Part shown: positions 16,987-24,836 of the stretch, in pieces
Position numbering within the stretch: the first letter of the stretch is position 1
Layout: every line of letters begins with the position of its first letter
NCBI GenBank assembly: GCA_001917435.1
Contig: MNEA01000130.1
Span: 1 to 41,049, forward strand
DNA length: 41,049 nt
From: Acidobacteria bacterium 13_2_20CM_2_57_6
GTDB lineage: Bacteria; Acidobacteriota; Terriglobia; Acidiferrales; UBA7541
Direction: 5' to 3'
Made by a program: the position numbers and the translations under genes
Notes under the pieces: generated by a model
Database searches by the model: none
What the model was told of the DNA's origin: nothing
Seen by the model: the letters and a program-made list of their open reading frames with translations, nothing else

Positions 16987-17601
16987 TCAGACCGCCGACT
17001 TCGCGCTCATCTGCCGCACCGGTCCGTGGCCGGGATAAATGCGGGTGGCACCGCGGTCCCGCAGCAGTCGCCAGCTCGCGGCTACAACTCCCGCCTTGTC
17101 CTCTCCAGCCAGTGCCGGAGGAGTGAGGTCCCCTGTGAAGGCGGCGCCTTCGTCGAGCAGCAGCGTCACGCTGTCATCGGAATGTCCCGGCGTGTGCAGG
17201 ATTTCACCCACAATGCCAATCTGGCCGAGCACCGTGCGGCTCTCGGCGAAGGAGATCGTCACATTGTCGTGCATCGCGATGTCCAGGTACTGATCCCGGG
17301 GCTTGGTCCAGGTTTTCATCAACGGGATGGAGCTGACTTGCACCTCAAGCACAAGCAAAGGAACGCCCGCATTCTTGAGTTCCTGCGCAAGTCCAGCATG
17401 GTCAATATGGTAATGAGTGGCCAGCCCGTATCGAATCTCTTCGAGGGGAACACCCATGCGCTTGAGATTCGCGCGCATCGTTCCCATGGTGCCCGGATAA
17501 CCGAGATCCACGAGCAGCCGCGATCTGCCGGCCCTGATAACCCAGTAGTTCGTCGAGCGGTACCCCACGTTTACGATGGTTGTCTGCGTTGATTGGGACA
17601 T
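16987..17601 (-). CDS. MBL fold metallo-hydrolase
   Basis: A 204-residue soluble metallo-beta-lactamase-fold hydrolase. The zinc motif THYHIDHAG is at residues 62-70 (H63, H65, D67, H68); the later ligands are in HTPGHSDDS, the FTGDL aspartate, and YPGHGPV near the end. This is a single-domain, glyoxalase II-like member; the substrate cannot be read. The start is uncertain: the ATG at 17601 begins the first beta strand of the fold, while a GTG at 17652 would add 17 residues without similarity to the family, so I prefer the shorter form. No strong Shine-Dalgarno is near either. Confidence 0.87.
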   Translation of the reverse strand: MSQSTQTTIVNVGYRSTNYWVIRAGRSRLLVDLGYPGTMGTMRANLKRMGVPLEEIRYGLATHYHIDHAGLAQELKNAGVPLLVLEVQVSSIPLMKTWTKPRDQYLDIAMHDNVTISFAESRTVLGQIGIVGEILHTPGHSDDSVTLLLDEGAAFTGDLTPPALAGEDKAGVVAASWRLLRDRGATRIYPGHGPVRQMSAKSAV

Positions 17602-17677
17602 AAATGCATTCGCGCCGCTCGTAAAGACTCTTCCGCCACGGTCAGCGACCACCCCGGCGTGCTTCCCACTGACTTTG

Positions 17678-18268
17678 TCAAGCTGGCTTTTCCATGTGAA
17701 TCACAGGAAGCGATTCGCCGTTCACCAACGGGATCGATATGGGCTTCACGGCGACATAGCCTTTTGCGCCGAAGAGCTTCGCCCCCGTCAGGGTTGCCCC
17801 CATCTCGAAGCGAGTAAATCCGGCGGACCTCGCCGCATCCTCGCAGGCCTTCAGGATCATGCTGCCGACTCCGCGCCGAGCCCAGTCTGGATGGATGAAA
17901 AACGCGCGAATCTTCGCGGCATCGCGAAGAGGGTCCAGAAGCGCATCCTCGCGCCCGGTCCAGTGGTCACTCCCGTAAAGCGTCTTGCGCTTGCTCCAGC
18001 CGCCGCAACCGATGATTGTCCATCCGGTCTGCGAGTTTTTTCCGCCAGCGCTTTCGAATGCGCCAGACTCGGCCTCTGCCACGATGTACGTTCCGTCAGC
18101 GATGAGCTGGCTATCAACGCCAAAAACGGTCTTGAGCGCGCCTTCGATCTGCTCCTGTGTGTAGTCCTGCGCTTGCAACCCACGCACAGACGCTTCGATC
18201 AATTTGTGGAGAATGGGAACATCTTCAGGAATAGCGAGCCGGAGACAAATCTTCGTTTGCGTCATCAT
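17678..18268 (-). CDS. GNAT family N-acetyltransferase
   Basis: A 196-residue acetyl-CoA-dependent N-acetyltransferase. The N-terminal strand and helix (LRLAIPEDVPILHKLIEASV) and the acetyl-CoA loop FFIHPDWARRGVGSMILKAC (the R/Q-x-x-G-x-G/A motif appears as RRGVGS) identify GNAT (PF00583). The C-terminus GAKLFGAKGYVAVKPISIPL ends the fold in the usual way with an F/Y-x-x-x-GY. Substrate unknown. Two ATGs (18268, 18265) are adjacent; the first is given. It is 76 nt upstream of the MBL gene on the same strand. Confidence 0.87.
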   Translation of the reverse strand: MMTQTKICLRLAIPEDVPILHKLIEASVRGLQAQDYTQEQIEGALKTVFGVDSQLIADGTYIVAEAESGAFESAGGKNSQTGWTIIGCGGWSKRKTLYGSDHWTGREDALLDPLRDAAKIRAFFIHPDWARRGVGSMILKACEDAARSAGFTRFEMGATLTGAKLFGAKGYVAVKPISIPLVNGESLPVIHMEKPA

Positions 18269-18376
18269 TCGAAAGCGCAACCTGTGGGAGAATTCTATCG
18301 CGGAGTATTACTGCGGAGCGAGCCTCAACTGTCAAATACGATTTTCAGCGCGAATGCTGAAGCCCGCGCAACCGGC

Positions 18377-18706
18377 TCAGCAAGACGGCCAGCTTAGGCC
18401 GGCCTGTTCACCCAGCGCGGTGAATTTAAGACCTAATCCAACGCTGGACCTCGAATGCCTCACGACCGCGTCGGCCCGGATCTGTCCTTCTTGCACTAGA
18501 AAATGCAACCTGGCCTGGACCCCTTCTTCCCTCGACTCGGGGGTCTCGATGAACAAACCCCCCATGCTCATGTCCCGCACGCGCGAGACGTCTTCCCGCC
18601 CGTGGCAGCGCCAATACACCCAGACATCGCTAGGCGCCGGGACGCGGGACGTCAATCTCCTGGATGGGAAGGTTGCGGGCCGCGAGGAGGTCTTTCCGGG
18701 CACCAT
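18377..18706 (-). CDS. PilZ domain protein
   Basis: A 109-residue single-domain PilZ protein, a likely c-di-GMP receptor or a non-binding relative. The second half of the motif, DMSMGGLFIE (D/N-x-S-x-x-G), is plain at about residues 45-54, with the strand VGLGLKFTAL near the end. The N-terminal R-x-x-x-R box appears only as RRLTSR, so binding is less sure than in the second PilZ protein at 25452-25790. A GGDEF cyclase at 20523-21881 is a possible source of the ligand. The region upstream holds a TGACA/TGTCA palindrome. Confidence 0.8.
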   Translation of the reverse strand: MVPGKTSSRPATFPSRRLTSRVPAPSDVWVYWRCHGREDVSRVRDMSMGGLFIETPESREEGVQARLHFLVQEGQIRADAVVRHSRSSVGLGLKFTALGEQAGLSWPSC

Positions 18707-18749
18707 GATCTGAAGGGTTGATCGCCCAATTCAGCTTAGACAGACGATA

Positions 18750-18763
18750 TGACAGTAGTGTCA
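18750..18763. promoter_or_regulatory. palindrome TGACA-N4-TGTCA between divergent genes
   Basis: A perfect inverted repeat TGACAGTAGTGTCA in the 221-nt gap between the PilZ gene and the divergent 18928 gene. On the minus strand its first arm coincides with a TTGACA-like -35 for the PilZ gene, though no good -10 follows. It could be a repressor operator; the factor is unknown. Confidence 0.3.
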
Positions 18764-18927
18764 AAGTTTCCTGAATCGTTTCACCTAGCGAACCCGGGGA
18801 AGAGCCGATGCCGCTTTTGGCGCACTATCGACCAAAGATAACTGGACTGTGTAGAATGCGTTTAACCCTGAAACGAGCGCATCCCATCGCCCGGTGTTCG
18901 CAGGGTTCTTGCTGACGGAAATAACGC

Positions 18928-19307
18928 ATGCCTGCCTCCTACAAGATCGACAAGGAACTTCGGCTAGTGACCACTATAGGATCGGGTCGGCTTAGGTTGG
19001 ACGACGCGCTGGCGCATCAGGAAAGCCTCCGCAAGGATCCGGATTTCGATCCCAGTTTCTCCCAACTCATGGACCTCACCCAAGTGACACAATACGACAT
19101 CGATTCGAACGACATTCATAAACTCACCCATAGAGGCGTGTTCTCACCAACTTCCCGCGGTGCCATCCTCGTGGAGGGCGACCTAGGATACGGCTTCGGA
19201 CGCATGTTTGAGATACTTCGTGAAAACGCAGGTGAAAGCGAATCCGCGTTTTCCGCCATCGCGATGAAGCTCTGGATTGGGTTCTTTCGGAGGATATCAC
19301 TGCCTGA
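18928..19307 (+). pseudogene. small conserved protein with a 1-nt frameshift near its end
   Basis: The first about 104 codons give a coherent small protein: MPASYKIDKELRLVTTIGSG, DPDFDPSFSQLMDLTQVTQ and GRMFEILRENAGES, matching a group of unnamed acidobacterial proteins with a STAS/SpoIIAA-like look. Family members end with a GESxIRVFR...DEALDWV motif. Here the reading frame leaves it at about 19243; adding one base to GAATCC (making GAAATCC) restores IRVFRHRDEALDWVLSEDITA and a stop at 19305-19307. As written, the protein reads on in the wrong frame to 19398 with 156 residues. The best explanation is a lost A in a short A run, by mutation or sequencing. Function unknown. Confidence 0.75.
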
Positions 19308-19412
19308 TCAGACTGTCGGAGTGAATCGCAGGGCCCCAGTGGTCCTCGTGCCGGTATCGCACGCTGGGTTCTGTTTCTCTCTACAATCTCTCGCCTAGCG
19401 AAACCCCGTTGA

Positions 19413-20105
19413 TTATTCGTGCAGCACCACGCTTAGCAAGGAACTATTGACGTGAAGCCCGCCGTTGTAACGAATGAAGCCCAATTTCCGGAATTTATTC
19501 ATAAAAAAATTCACCCGCGAACGCGTGGTGCCAATCATCTCCGCCAACATCTCCTGGGAAACTTCGGGGCGCACCCTTTGCGGCTCGGACTTCCGGCCAT
19601 AGCGACTGAGCAGCAGGAGAGTTCGCGCCAGCCGCTTCTCGCTGGAGTTAAAAAGCTGATCGATCAAATCCTCCTCAATGCGGATGTTGCGAGAAAGAAT
19701 GTAAGACATGAAACGGTCTGAAAGCGAATGTTCCGCATGGAGCACGCGCATCATCTCGTTTTTTTCAATGACCAATATGGACGTGGGGGCAATCGCCGTG
19801 GCGGTACCCATGCGAATTTCCTGACCTGCCAGGCATCCCTCTCCGAAGAAATCGGCGGGCCCTAGAATCGCCACGACTGCCTCTTTGCCAACTTCATTGA
19901 CAACAGATAGCTTTACGCCCCCTTCCTGGATATACATCACGCTTGTGGCAGGATCCCCTTGGGAGTAGATCTTCTGCAACTTTCGATACACCACAACCTT
20001 TCTGGACACGCCGGCGGAATCGAGAAACGCCTGGGCATCAAAGGGCTGCTTTCCCGTGGGTCTTCGTTTGGATTTTTTCTTGGTTGAACTCGCGATTGCC
20101 TTCAT
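19413..20105 (-). CDS. Crp/Fnr family transcriptional regulator
   Basis: A 230-residue regulator with a cyclic nucleotide-binding-like domain (about 28-125; QGDPATSVMYIQEGGVKLSV and LGPADFFGEGCLAG), a dimer helix (126-165) and a Crp-type winged helix (about 180-215), where SQEMLAEMIGTTRSRVNFFM is the HTH. A Lys/Arg-rich N-terminal tail (about 9-19) is unusual. No N-terminal cysteines for an Fe-S cluster of the FNR kind are seen; C91 is alone. The ligand is unknown. An FNR-like box lies 21-34 nt before the start, so it may control itself. It converges on the frameshifted gene to its left. Confidence 0.88.
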   Translation of the reverse strand: MKAIASSTKKKSKRRPTGKQPFDAQAFLDSAGVSRKVVVYRKLQKIYSQGDPATSVMYIQEGGVKLSVVNEVGKEAVVAILGPADFFGEGCLAGQEIRMGTATAIAPTSILVIEKNEMMRVLHAEHSLSDRFMSYILSRNIRIEEDLIDQLFNSSEKRLARTLLLLSRYGRKSEPQRVRPEVSQEMLAEMIGTTRSRVNFFMNKFRKLGFIRYNGGLHVNSSLLSVVLHE

Positions 20106-20125
20106 AAAACACCGCTTAAGGGCAT

Positions 20126-20139
20126 TTTATCAAAATCAA
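20126..20139. promoter_or_regulatory. FNR/Crp-like half-palindrome upstream of the regulator
   Basis: TTTAT-N4-ATCAA on the plus strand (minus: TTGAT-N4-ATAAA), one mismatch from the FNR consensus TTGAT-N4-ATCAA. It lies just upstream of the Crp/Fnr gene in an AT-rich pocket that also has repeated GCATTTT words (20122-20128 and 20153-20159). Autoregulation is inference. Confidence 0.35.
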
Positions 20140-20262
20140 ATGGCATAAAACAGCATTTTGTCTGGTCGATAAATGCAAGGTAAGACCGGGTCTGTGCGGG
20201 TCGCAGCCGTAATTTCGTCTAGCCACTATTTCAAAGCTCGCCCTCGAATTGATTCGGATTCT

Positions 20263-20472
20263 TTACTTTTCACGATTGGACGGTTTTCTTGCCTCTGTCA
20301 ATCGCACCGACGAGGGCAGATTGGCATACTTTCTTTGTGCGGATTTAGCCACGCGTGGCCTGGCCATTTCTTTCCGAAAGGCGGCAAGCGTCGCTCGGCG
20401 CGACCCTTTCAAACTTCTTTTCCTGGACATCTTATGCATGATCGCGCAGACACGGAAACCTTTCTGTTCCAT
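20263..20472 (-). CDS. possible small basic protein
   Basis: In the 417-nt gap between the GGDEF gene and the Crp/Fnr gene there is a 69-codon minus frame. The product is very basic (many Lys and Arg, for example MSRKRSLKGSRRATLAAFRK from an inner Met at residue 15) and of low aromatic content, as small nucleic-acid-binding proteins can be. I recognise no family and see no convincing Shine-Dalgarno, so it may be chance. An overlapping plus-strand frame (20173-20586) looks still less like a protein. Nothing else is seen in this gap apart from the FNR-like site. Confidence 0.3.
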   Translation of the reverse strand: MEQKGFRVCAIMHKMSRKRSLKGSRRATLAAFRKEMARPRVAKSAQRKYANLPSSVRLTEARKPSNREK

Positions 20473-20522
20473 TTGGAACAGGGTAGCCCATCGTTGATGC
20501 GTTTTGGATTGCAGAAAGAAGT

Positions 20523-21881
20523 CTACCGCGCGCGAGCGGTGCTGGTGGAACGCACGGCCAAGCTCTTTAGCTGCTTCATGGAGTAGAGCGCCGAATCGGC
20601 CTCGCGCAAGAGCTTCTCGATTGTCTCGCCATTTTGAGGAAATACGGCAACACCTGCGCTGACGGAAATGGTCGGCCCGTTGCCATCGTTGGCAACTCTT
20701 TCGCAGATACGTCGTGCGACCAGGTTGGCTTCGTCCGCGTTAGTTTCCGGCAAGACCACGGCGAACTCGTCTCCGCCGAAGCGAGCCGGCGTATCGATGC
20801 CTCGGCAGCAGGAGACCAAAACGTCGGCCAACCGGCAGAGCGCCTGGCTGCCGACCATGTGGCCGTGGCGGTCATTGATTCGCTTCAGACCGTCCATATC
20901 AAAGAACAGCAATGCAAATTGACGGTTCGTGCGGTTGCTTCGCTTGATTTCCGAATCAAGCACGTCGACAAGGTGGCGATAGTTAGCCAGCCCGGTCAGC
21001 GAATCGCTGGCTGCCAGCCGCCGCAGGTGATCTTCTACTTCTCGCTGGCGCGTGACGTCTTCGGCGATAATTTCATAGGCTTCCAGTTCGCCCTTCTCGC
21101 TGAGCACTTCCCGCCCGCTGAGCCGGACCTTCAAATTCGTTTGGTCCTTACGCCTCCATTCCATTTCGATGGGGTCGACCTGGGAATTTGTACCGGAATG
21201 CCCAAGCAACTGTGCTCGTCTTGGGGGGTCTTGAATGATTTCGCGGACGAGACCAAGAACCAGGACTTCTCCTTTTGACTCATAGCCGAGCATCCTGATC
21301 ATCGCTTCGTTTACTTCCAGAAACGAGCCATCGAGTCCGCAGCGGCAAATTCCGTAGCTAAGATTCCCTGCCAAGGCACGGTAACGTGCTTCCGATCGTC
21401 GCAAATCTTTTTCGGCGCGGTCGCGTTGATCACGCAACGCTTTCTCATCGAGAGCTCGATGCACGGCCACAGGCAGGTGGCTAATCCTATCCATTTCAAC
21501 GCAATCGGAAACACCCTTTAGGATGAACTTCGCGGCTGTTTCGCGCTTCAAGCCGTAGACTAAAAAGATGACGGGGATGTCCTTCTTCATCTCGCGAAGA
21601 ATGTCTAGTGCTTGCGTTTCTTGCCAATTAGGGCTGGGGTGCTCGGCCACTACAAGGTCAAAGGGCTTAGCGCGGAGCCGTTCGGCGAACTGCTCGGGAG
21701 TCACAGCTATATCTGAGCTGACCGTGAATCGGACCTTTTTGAGTTCATACAGGCAGTGCTCGATCTCCGCCGGGAAACGATGGACAAAGAGTATTCGCAC
21801 AAGATTTCTACTGAGACCAAGCGCGTCGAAGGCCGCGGCTCGTTCCACTTGCTCAAGGTCCGGTCTTGATTTCAACGACAT
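20523..21881 (-). CDS. diguanylate cyclase with pseudo-receiver and PAS domains
   Basis: A 452-residue cytosolic protein with a receiver-like domain (about 25-145), a PAS domain (about 163-285; RYRALAGNLSYGICRCGLDG and ending in the usual IIAEDVTRQRE) and a GGDEF domain (about 290-445). RFGGDEF (GGDEF at 369-373) is intact, as is the inhibitory I-site R360-x-x-D363, so it should make c-di-GMP from GTP with product inhibition. In the receiver the phospho-acceptor aspartate is replaced: DLVVAEHPSP has E80 in its place, and the usual acidic pair at the N-terminus reads HR. It therefore probably does not take a phosphate. The two PilZ proteins in the window are possible targets of its signal. Confidence 0.9.
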   Translation of the reverse strand: MSLKSRPDLEQVERAAAFDALGLSRNLVRILFVHRFPAEIEHCLYELKKVRFTVSSDIAVTPEQFAERLRAKPFDLVVAEHPSPNWQETQALDILREMKKDIPVIFLVYGLKRETAAKFILKGVSDCVEMDRISHLPVAVHRALDEKALRDQRDRAEKDLRRSEARYRALAGNLSYGICRCGLDGSFLEVNEAMIRMLGYESKGEVLVLGLVREIIQDPPRRAQLLGHSGTNSQVDPIEMEWRRKDQTNLKVRLSGREVLSEKGELEAYEIIAEDVTRQREVEDHLRRLAASDSLTGLANYRHLVDVLDSEIKRSNRTNRQFALLFFDMDGLKRINDRHGHMVGSQALCRLADVLVSCCRGIDTPARFGGDEFAVVLPETNADEANLVARRICERVANDGNGPTISVSAGVAVFPQNGETIEKLLREADSALYSMKQLKSLAVRSTSTARAR

Positions 21882-22256
21882 GGCAAGCGATGCGATAGGC
21901 CGGGGCGGCAGCCCCGTTCAACCCCGAACTGCTCCCCGGCCCAGTCATGGTTACCTCAGGGTTAGGCTATGAACTGCGTCCGCTAATGTCTGTTCAATTT
22001 TGCACACGGAGTAACGGATCGGTGCTTCGTACAGCACATGTTCACCGGTTTCAGTTGAATGCTGAGAGATGGTTGAGGAACACAAGATGAACTTCGCCGT
22101 CCAACAATTAGTCCGGTAGTTTGGATTTTTCTCTCAAAACCCTCTTGACAGCAGCTACGCATGTACGTAAAAGAGAAACTCCGGCTGGAGACGGAATATC
22201 CTCAGCGACCAGCCCATGCAGGTACCGCCCCGCCAGAAAAACCTCAGGAGGTTCTT
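21882..22256. other. intergenic region between the GGDEF gene and hsp20
   Basis: A 375-nt gap between divergent genes. A perfect inverted repeat CGGGGC-ggca-GCCCCG (21901-21916) lies 19 nt before the GGDEF start and would form a stable hairpin in that leader. A predicted plus-strand promoter for hsp20 lies at 22145-22173. No CIRCE-type inverted repeat was found. The rest holds nothing I recognise. Confidence 0.45.
22145..22173 (+). promoter_or_regulatory. weak predicted promoter for hsp20
   Basis: A perfect TTGACA (22145-22150), a 17-nt spacer and TAAAAG (22168-22173; 4 of 6). The leader would be about 77 nt to the ATG at 22257. The weak -10 makes this uncertain; a heat-shock sigma factor cannot be judged. 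Confidence 0.35.
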
Positions 22257-22742
22257 ATGACCAATCTAGTTCCACGAGACAGCTTGTTTCAGGATCTGTT
22301 CGATTTCCGAAGGGATTTTGACCAGATCTTCAACCGCTTCTTGAGTTGGCCCTCGACTCAAGAGGAGCGCACGCTCGTCACGGGATTCGCGCCCGCTGTC
22401 GAATCCTTTATCGATAAAGATGACAAGAAATTCCACTGCCATGTGATGCTGCCGGGCGTGGAACCCAAGGATGTCAACATCCAGGTACAGGGCAACACTC
22501 TGACGATTAGCGGCGAACGCCGCGACGTCCGCGAAACCAAGGAGGCAGATTACCACCACAGAGAGATTACCTACGGCTCGTTCCAGCGCAGCCTCTACCT
22601 CCCCGAAGGCGTCGACAAGGACAGGCTGTCCGCCGAGTATCGCAATGGCATGCTGGAAATCACCGCGCCCATTTCCGCAGCCGCGCTGCCAAAGAAAATC
22701 GAGATCAAGGCGCTGCCCTTGTCCAAACACGCCACGGCCTGA
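22257..22742 (+). CDS. Hsp20/alpha-crystallin family small heat-shock protein
   Basis: A 161-residue ATP-independent chaperone that holds unfolding proteins in solution. The N-terminal arm (LFQDLFDFRRDFDQIFNRFL) is typical of class A small heat-shock proteins; the alpha-crystallin domain runs about 45-145, with PGVEPKDVNIQVQGNTLTIS, a REITYGSFQRSLYLPEGVD segment and the signature NGMLEITAP, followed by PKKIEIK. The ATG at 22257 has a perfect AGGAGG 5 nt upstream; frames that start farther up have none. It is the only gene in its transcript. Confidence 0.93.
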   Translation: MTNLVPRDSLFQDLFDFRRDFDQIFNRFLSWPSTQEERTLVTGFAPAVESFIDKDDKKFHCHVMLPGVEPKDVNIQVQGNTLTISGERRDVRETKEADYHHREITYGSFQRSLYLPEGVDKDRLSAEYRNGMLEITAPISAAALPKKIEIKALPLSKHATA

Positions 22743-23025
22743 GAACTCGCTTGATTCCGTCCCCTCGGCATGAAACGGCAACGGCTCAGGCTGGCGCATG
22801 AAATGAACCTCCAACTTCGGGGCCCGCTCCCAGCCCGGGGCTCCATTTCACTCCCTCTGTTAGTAGTGGCGAATCTCCAATCTCACGTCACTTCGTTAGC
22901 TCCACCTGCCAGTCAGCTGCCGTGAACTGCATTCGCCGGTGGCTTGCCGCCGCCGTAGCCGCATCGTACACTCGAATTCAGATGGCCGCATAAGTAGCCG
23001 CCACCTTGAAACAGAGGATTCCTCC

Positions 23026-24363
23026 GTGACCACGCCAGCACATTTCGTACCGGCATCCCCGCTCTCTCGTAGCACGCGCAGCGAAGAAGCCGTCGCCAAG
23101 CACAAAAAATATTTGTGGCCCTCGGTGACCAACTATTTCCAGCAGCCGCTGGTGGCTGACCGCGGCGAGATGCAGCATCTCTGGGACGTCGAAGGCAACA
23201 AGTACCTGGATTTCTTCGGCGGCATCCTGACGGTCTCCGTGGGGCACTGCAATCCGAAAATCTCCGGCAAAGTGAGCGCGCAGGTCAACCGCCTGCAGCA
23301 CACTTCGACGCTCTACCCCACCGAACACATCGTGGCGCTGGCGGAGAAAATCGCGCAGATCACTCCGGGGAATTTGCAGCAGAGCTTTTTCACCAATTCC
23401 GGCACCGAGGCCAACGAAGCCGCTATTCTGCTCGCGCGCATGTCCACGGGCAGCTTCGACGTAGTGGCACTGCGCCACGCCTATTCCGGCGGCTCGGCAC
23501 TCGCCAAAGCCGTCACCGCGCACGCGCCTTATCGCAAGGGCGGCGTCATCAGCGTGGGGATTTCGCATGCCGTGAATCCTTATTGCTATCGCTGCCCGCT
23601 GCATTTGAAATATCCCGATTGCGAAGTAGCCTGCGCTGAAGACGTGGAAAACCTCATTCAAACCGGCACCAGCGGCAACATCGCGGCGTTTATCGCCGAA
23701 CCGATTCAAGGCGTCGGAGGTTTCATCACTCCTCCGAAGGAATATTTCAAGATCGTTTTCAAAACCGTGAAAAAGTATGGTGCGCTGTTTATCGCCGATG
23801 AAGTGCAAACCGGCTGGGGCCGCACTGGCAAAAAATGGTTCGGCATTGAGCAGTGGGAGGTCATTCCGGACATGATTACCAGCGCGAAAGGCATGGCCAA
23901 TGGAGCGCCTGTCGGCTTGACTGTGACCACGCCGGAAATCGCCGGCAGCTTCCAGGGCGCGAACATCGCGACATTTGGCGGCAACCCGGTGACCTGCGTA
24001 GCAGCCAAAGCCACCATCGAGTTGATCGAAGAAGAAAATCTGCTGGAGAACGCCGACGTGGTCGGAAAATATTTTCGCGCCAAACTGGAAGAATTGCAGG
24101 CAAAGCACGCTGTCATCGGCGACGTGCGCGGCATGGGACTGATGCAAGCGCTTGAACTGGTAAAAGACCGCAAGACCAAAGAGCCCGCCCCCGAAGCAAC
24201 CACACAAGTGATGGAGAGCGCGCGCCAGAACGGCCTGCTCATCGGCAAAGGCGGCCTCTACGGCAACACTCTCCGTCTAGCCCCCATGCTGAACACCACC
24301 AAGCCCGATGTCGACGAAGCCATCAAGCTCCTCGACAAGTCGTTCAGTGAGGTCCGGAATTGA
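23026..24363 (+). CDS. class III aminotransferase (aspartate aminotransferase family)
   Basis: A 445-residue PLP enzyme of the class III (omega) aminotransferases. Seen are FFGGILTVSVGHCNPKI, NSGTEANEAA for the phosphate pocket, D258 in ADEVQTGWGRTG, and the PLP lysine K288 in SAKGMANG, with a normal family length. It resembles the AGXT2 branch (alanine-glyoxylate or beta-amino acid transaminases), but the substrate is not set by these motifs. A rare insert YCYRCPLHLKYPDCEVAC carries four cysteines that could bind metal. I chose the GTG at 23026, with AGAGGA upstream; an ATG at 22939 would add a basic tail unlike the family. The next gene starts inside its stop. Confidence 0.88.
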   Translation: MTTPAHFVPASPLSRSTRSEEAVAKHKKYLWPSVTNYFQQPLVADRGEMQHLWDVEGNKYLDFFGGILTVSVGHCNPKISGKVSAQVNRLQHTSTLYPTEHIVALAEKIAQITPGNLQQSFFTNSGTEANEAAILLARMSTGSFDVVALRHAYSGGSALAKAVTAHAPYRKGGVISVGISHAVNPYCYRCPLHLKYPDCEVACAEDVENLIQTGTSGNIAAFIAEPIQGVGGFITPPKEYFKIVFKTVKKYGALFIADEVQTGWGRTGKKWFGIEQWEVIPDMITSAKGMANGAPVGLTVTTPEIAGSFQGANIATFGGNPVTCVAAKATIELIEEENLLENADVVGKYFRAKLEELQAKHAVIGDVRGMGLMQALELVKDRKTKEPAPEATTQVMESARQNGLLIGKGGLYGNTLRLAPMLNTTKPDVDEAIKLLDKSFSEVRN

Positions 24364-24812
24364 AAATCAGGAGTTTGCTCGTAGCGCTCGCAATTTTCTC
24401 TTTGGCAATTGGTTCTTTTCCTCCCCTGGCTCGCTCGCAATGGTCCGAAAAGAAACCTCTTTGGAAGTCCGTGCAATTCGCGATTGTGAAATTCAATGAC
24501 GAAGCGCCGAAGTCCTGGAACATTTATCACACCGAGAAAAAAGGCTTGCTGCTGGTTCACCTATGGAAGCGGTATCTGCTTATCGATACCAAGGAACAAG
24601 AAGCCTACGAAATCGATCCGCAAACAGTGAAGCCGCGCGGCAATGACGTGGAGTGGTCACCGGCCGACAAGCCCGACCAGCCGCTCGAAACTCCGGAATG
24701 GAAAACGCGCGACGTCGGCAGCATGCAACTCGTGAGATTCCGCCTGGGCAAGGATGGCCACGTCCTGGAATTGCAAATCCCCATTCTCATCAATGGCAAG
24801 CCGGCCTACTGA
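24360..24812 (+). CDS. small secreted hypothetical protein
   Basis: A 150-residue protein that starts with a TTG overlapping the aminotransferase stop by 4 nt (TTGA), so the two are translationally coupled. It has a clear signal peptide (KIRSLLVALAIFSLAIGS, cleavage near ARS-Q), then a beta-rich domain with SWNIYHTEKKGLLLVHLWKR and KEQEAYEIDPQTVKPRG. I do not recognise the domain. The coupling to a cytosolic aminotransferase with no evident reason is odd. Starting with TTG lowers its expected level. Confidence 0.7.
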   Translation: MKIRSLLVALAIFSLAIGSFPPLARSQWSEKKPLWKSVQFAIVKFNDEAPKSWNIYHTEKKGLLLVHLWKRYLLIDTKEQEAYEIDPQTVKPRGNDVEWSPADKPDQPLETPEWKTRDVGSMQLVRFRLGKDGHVLELQIPILINGKPAY

Positions 24813-24836
24813 CCAGAACTAACGACTGAAAACTTT

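Noticed and set aside
20173..20586. A 137-codon plus-strand gene
   Set aside because: No domain, mixed composition, and it runs into the end of the GGDEF gene on the other strand.
22978..24207. A 409-codon minus frame
   Set aside because: Antisense to the aminotransferase, with no recognisable motif.
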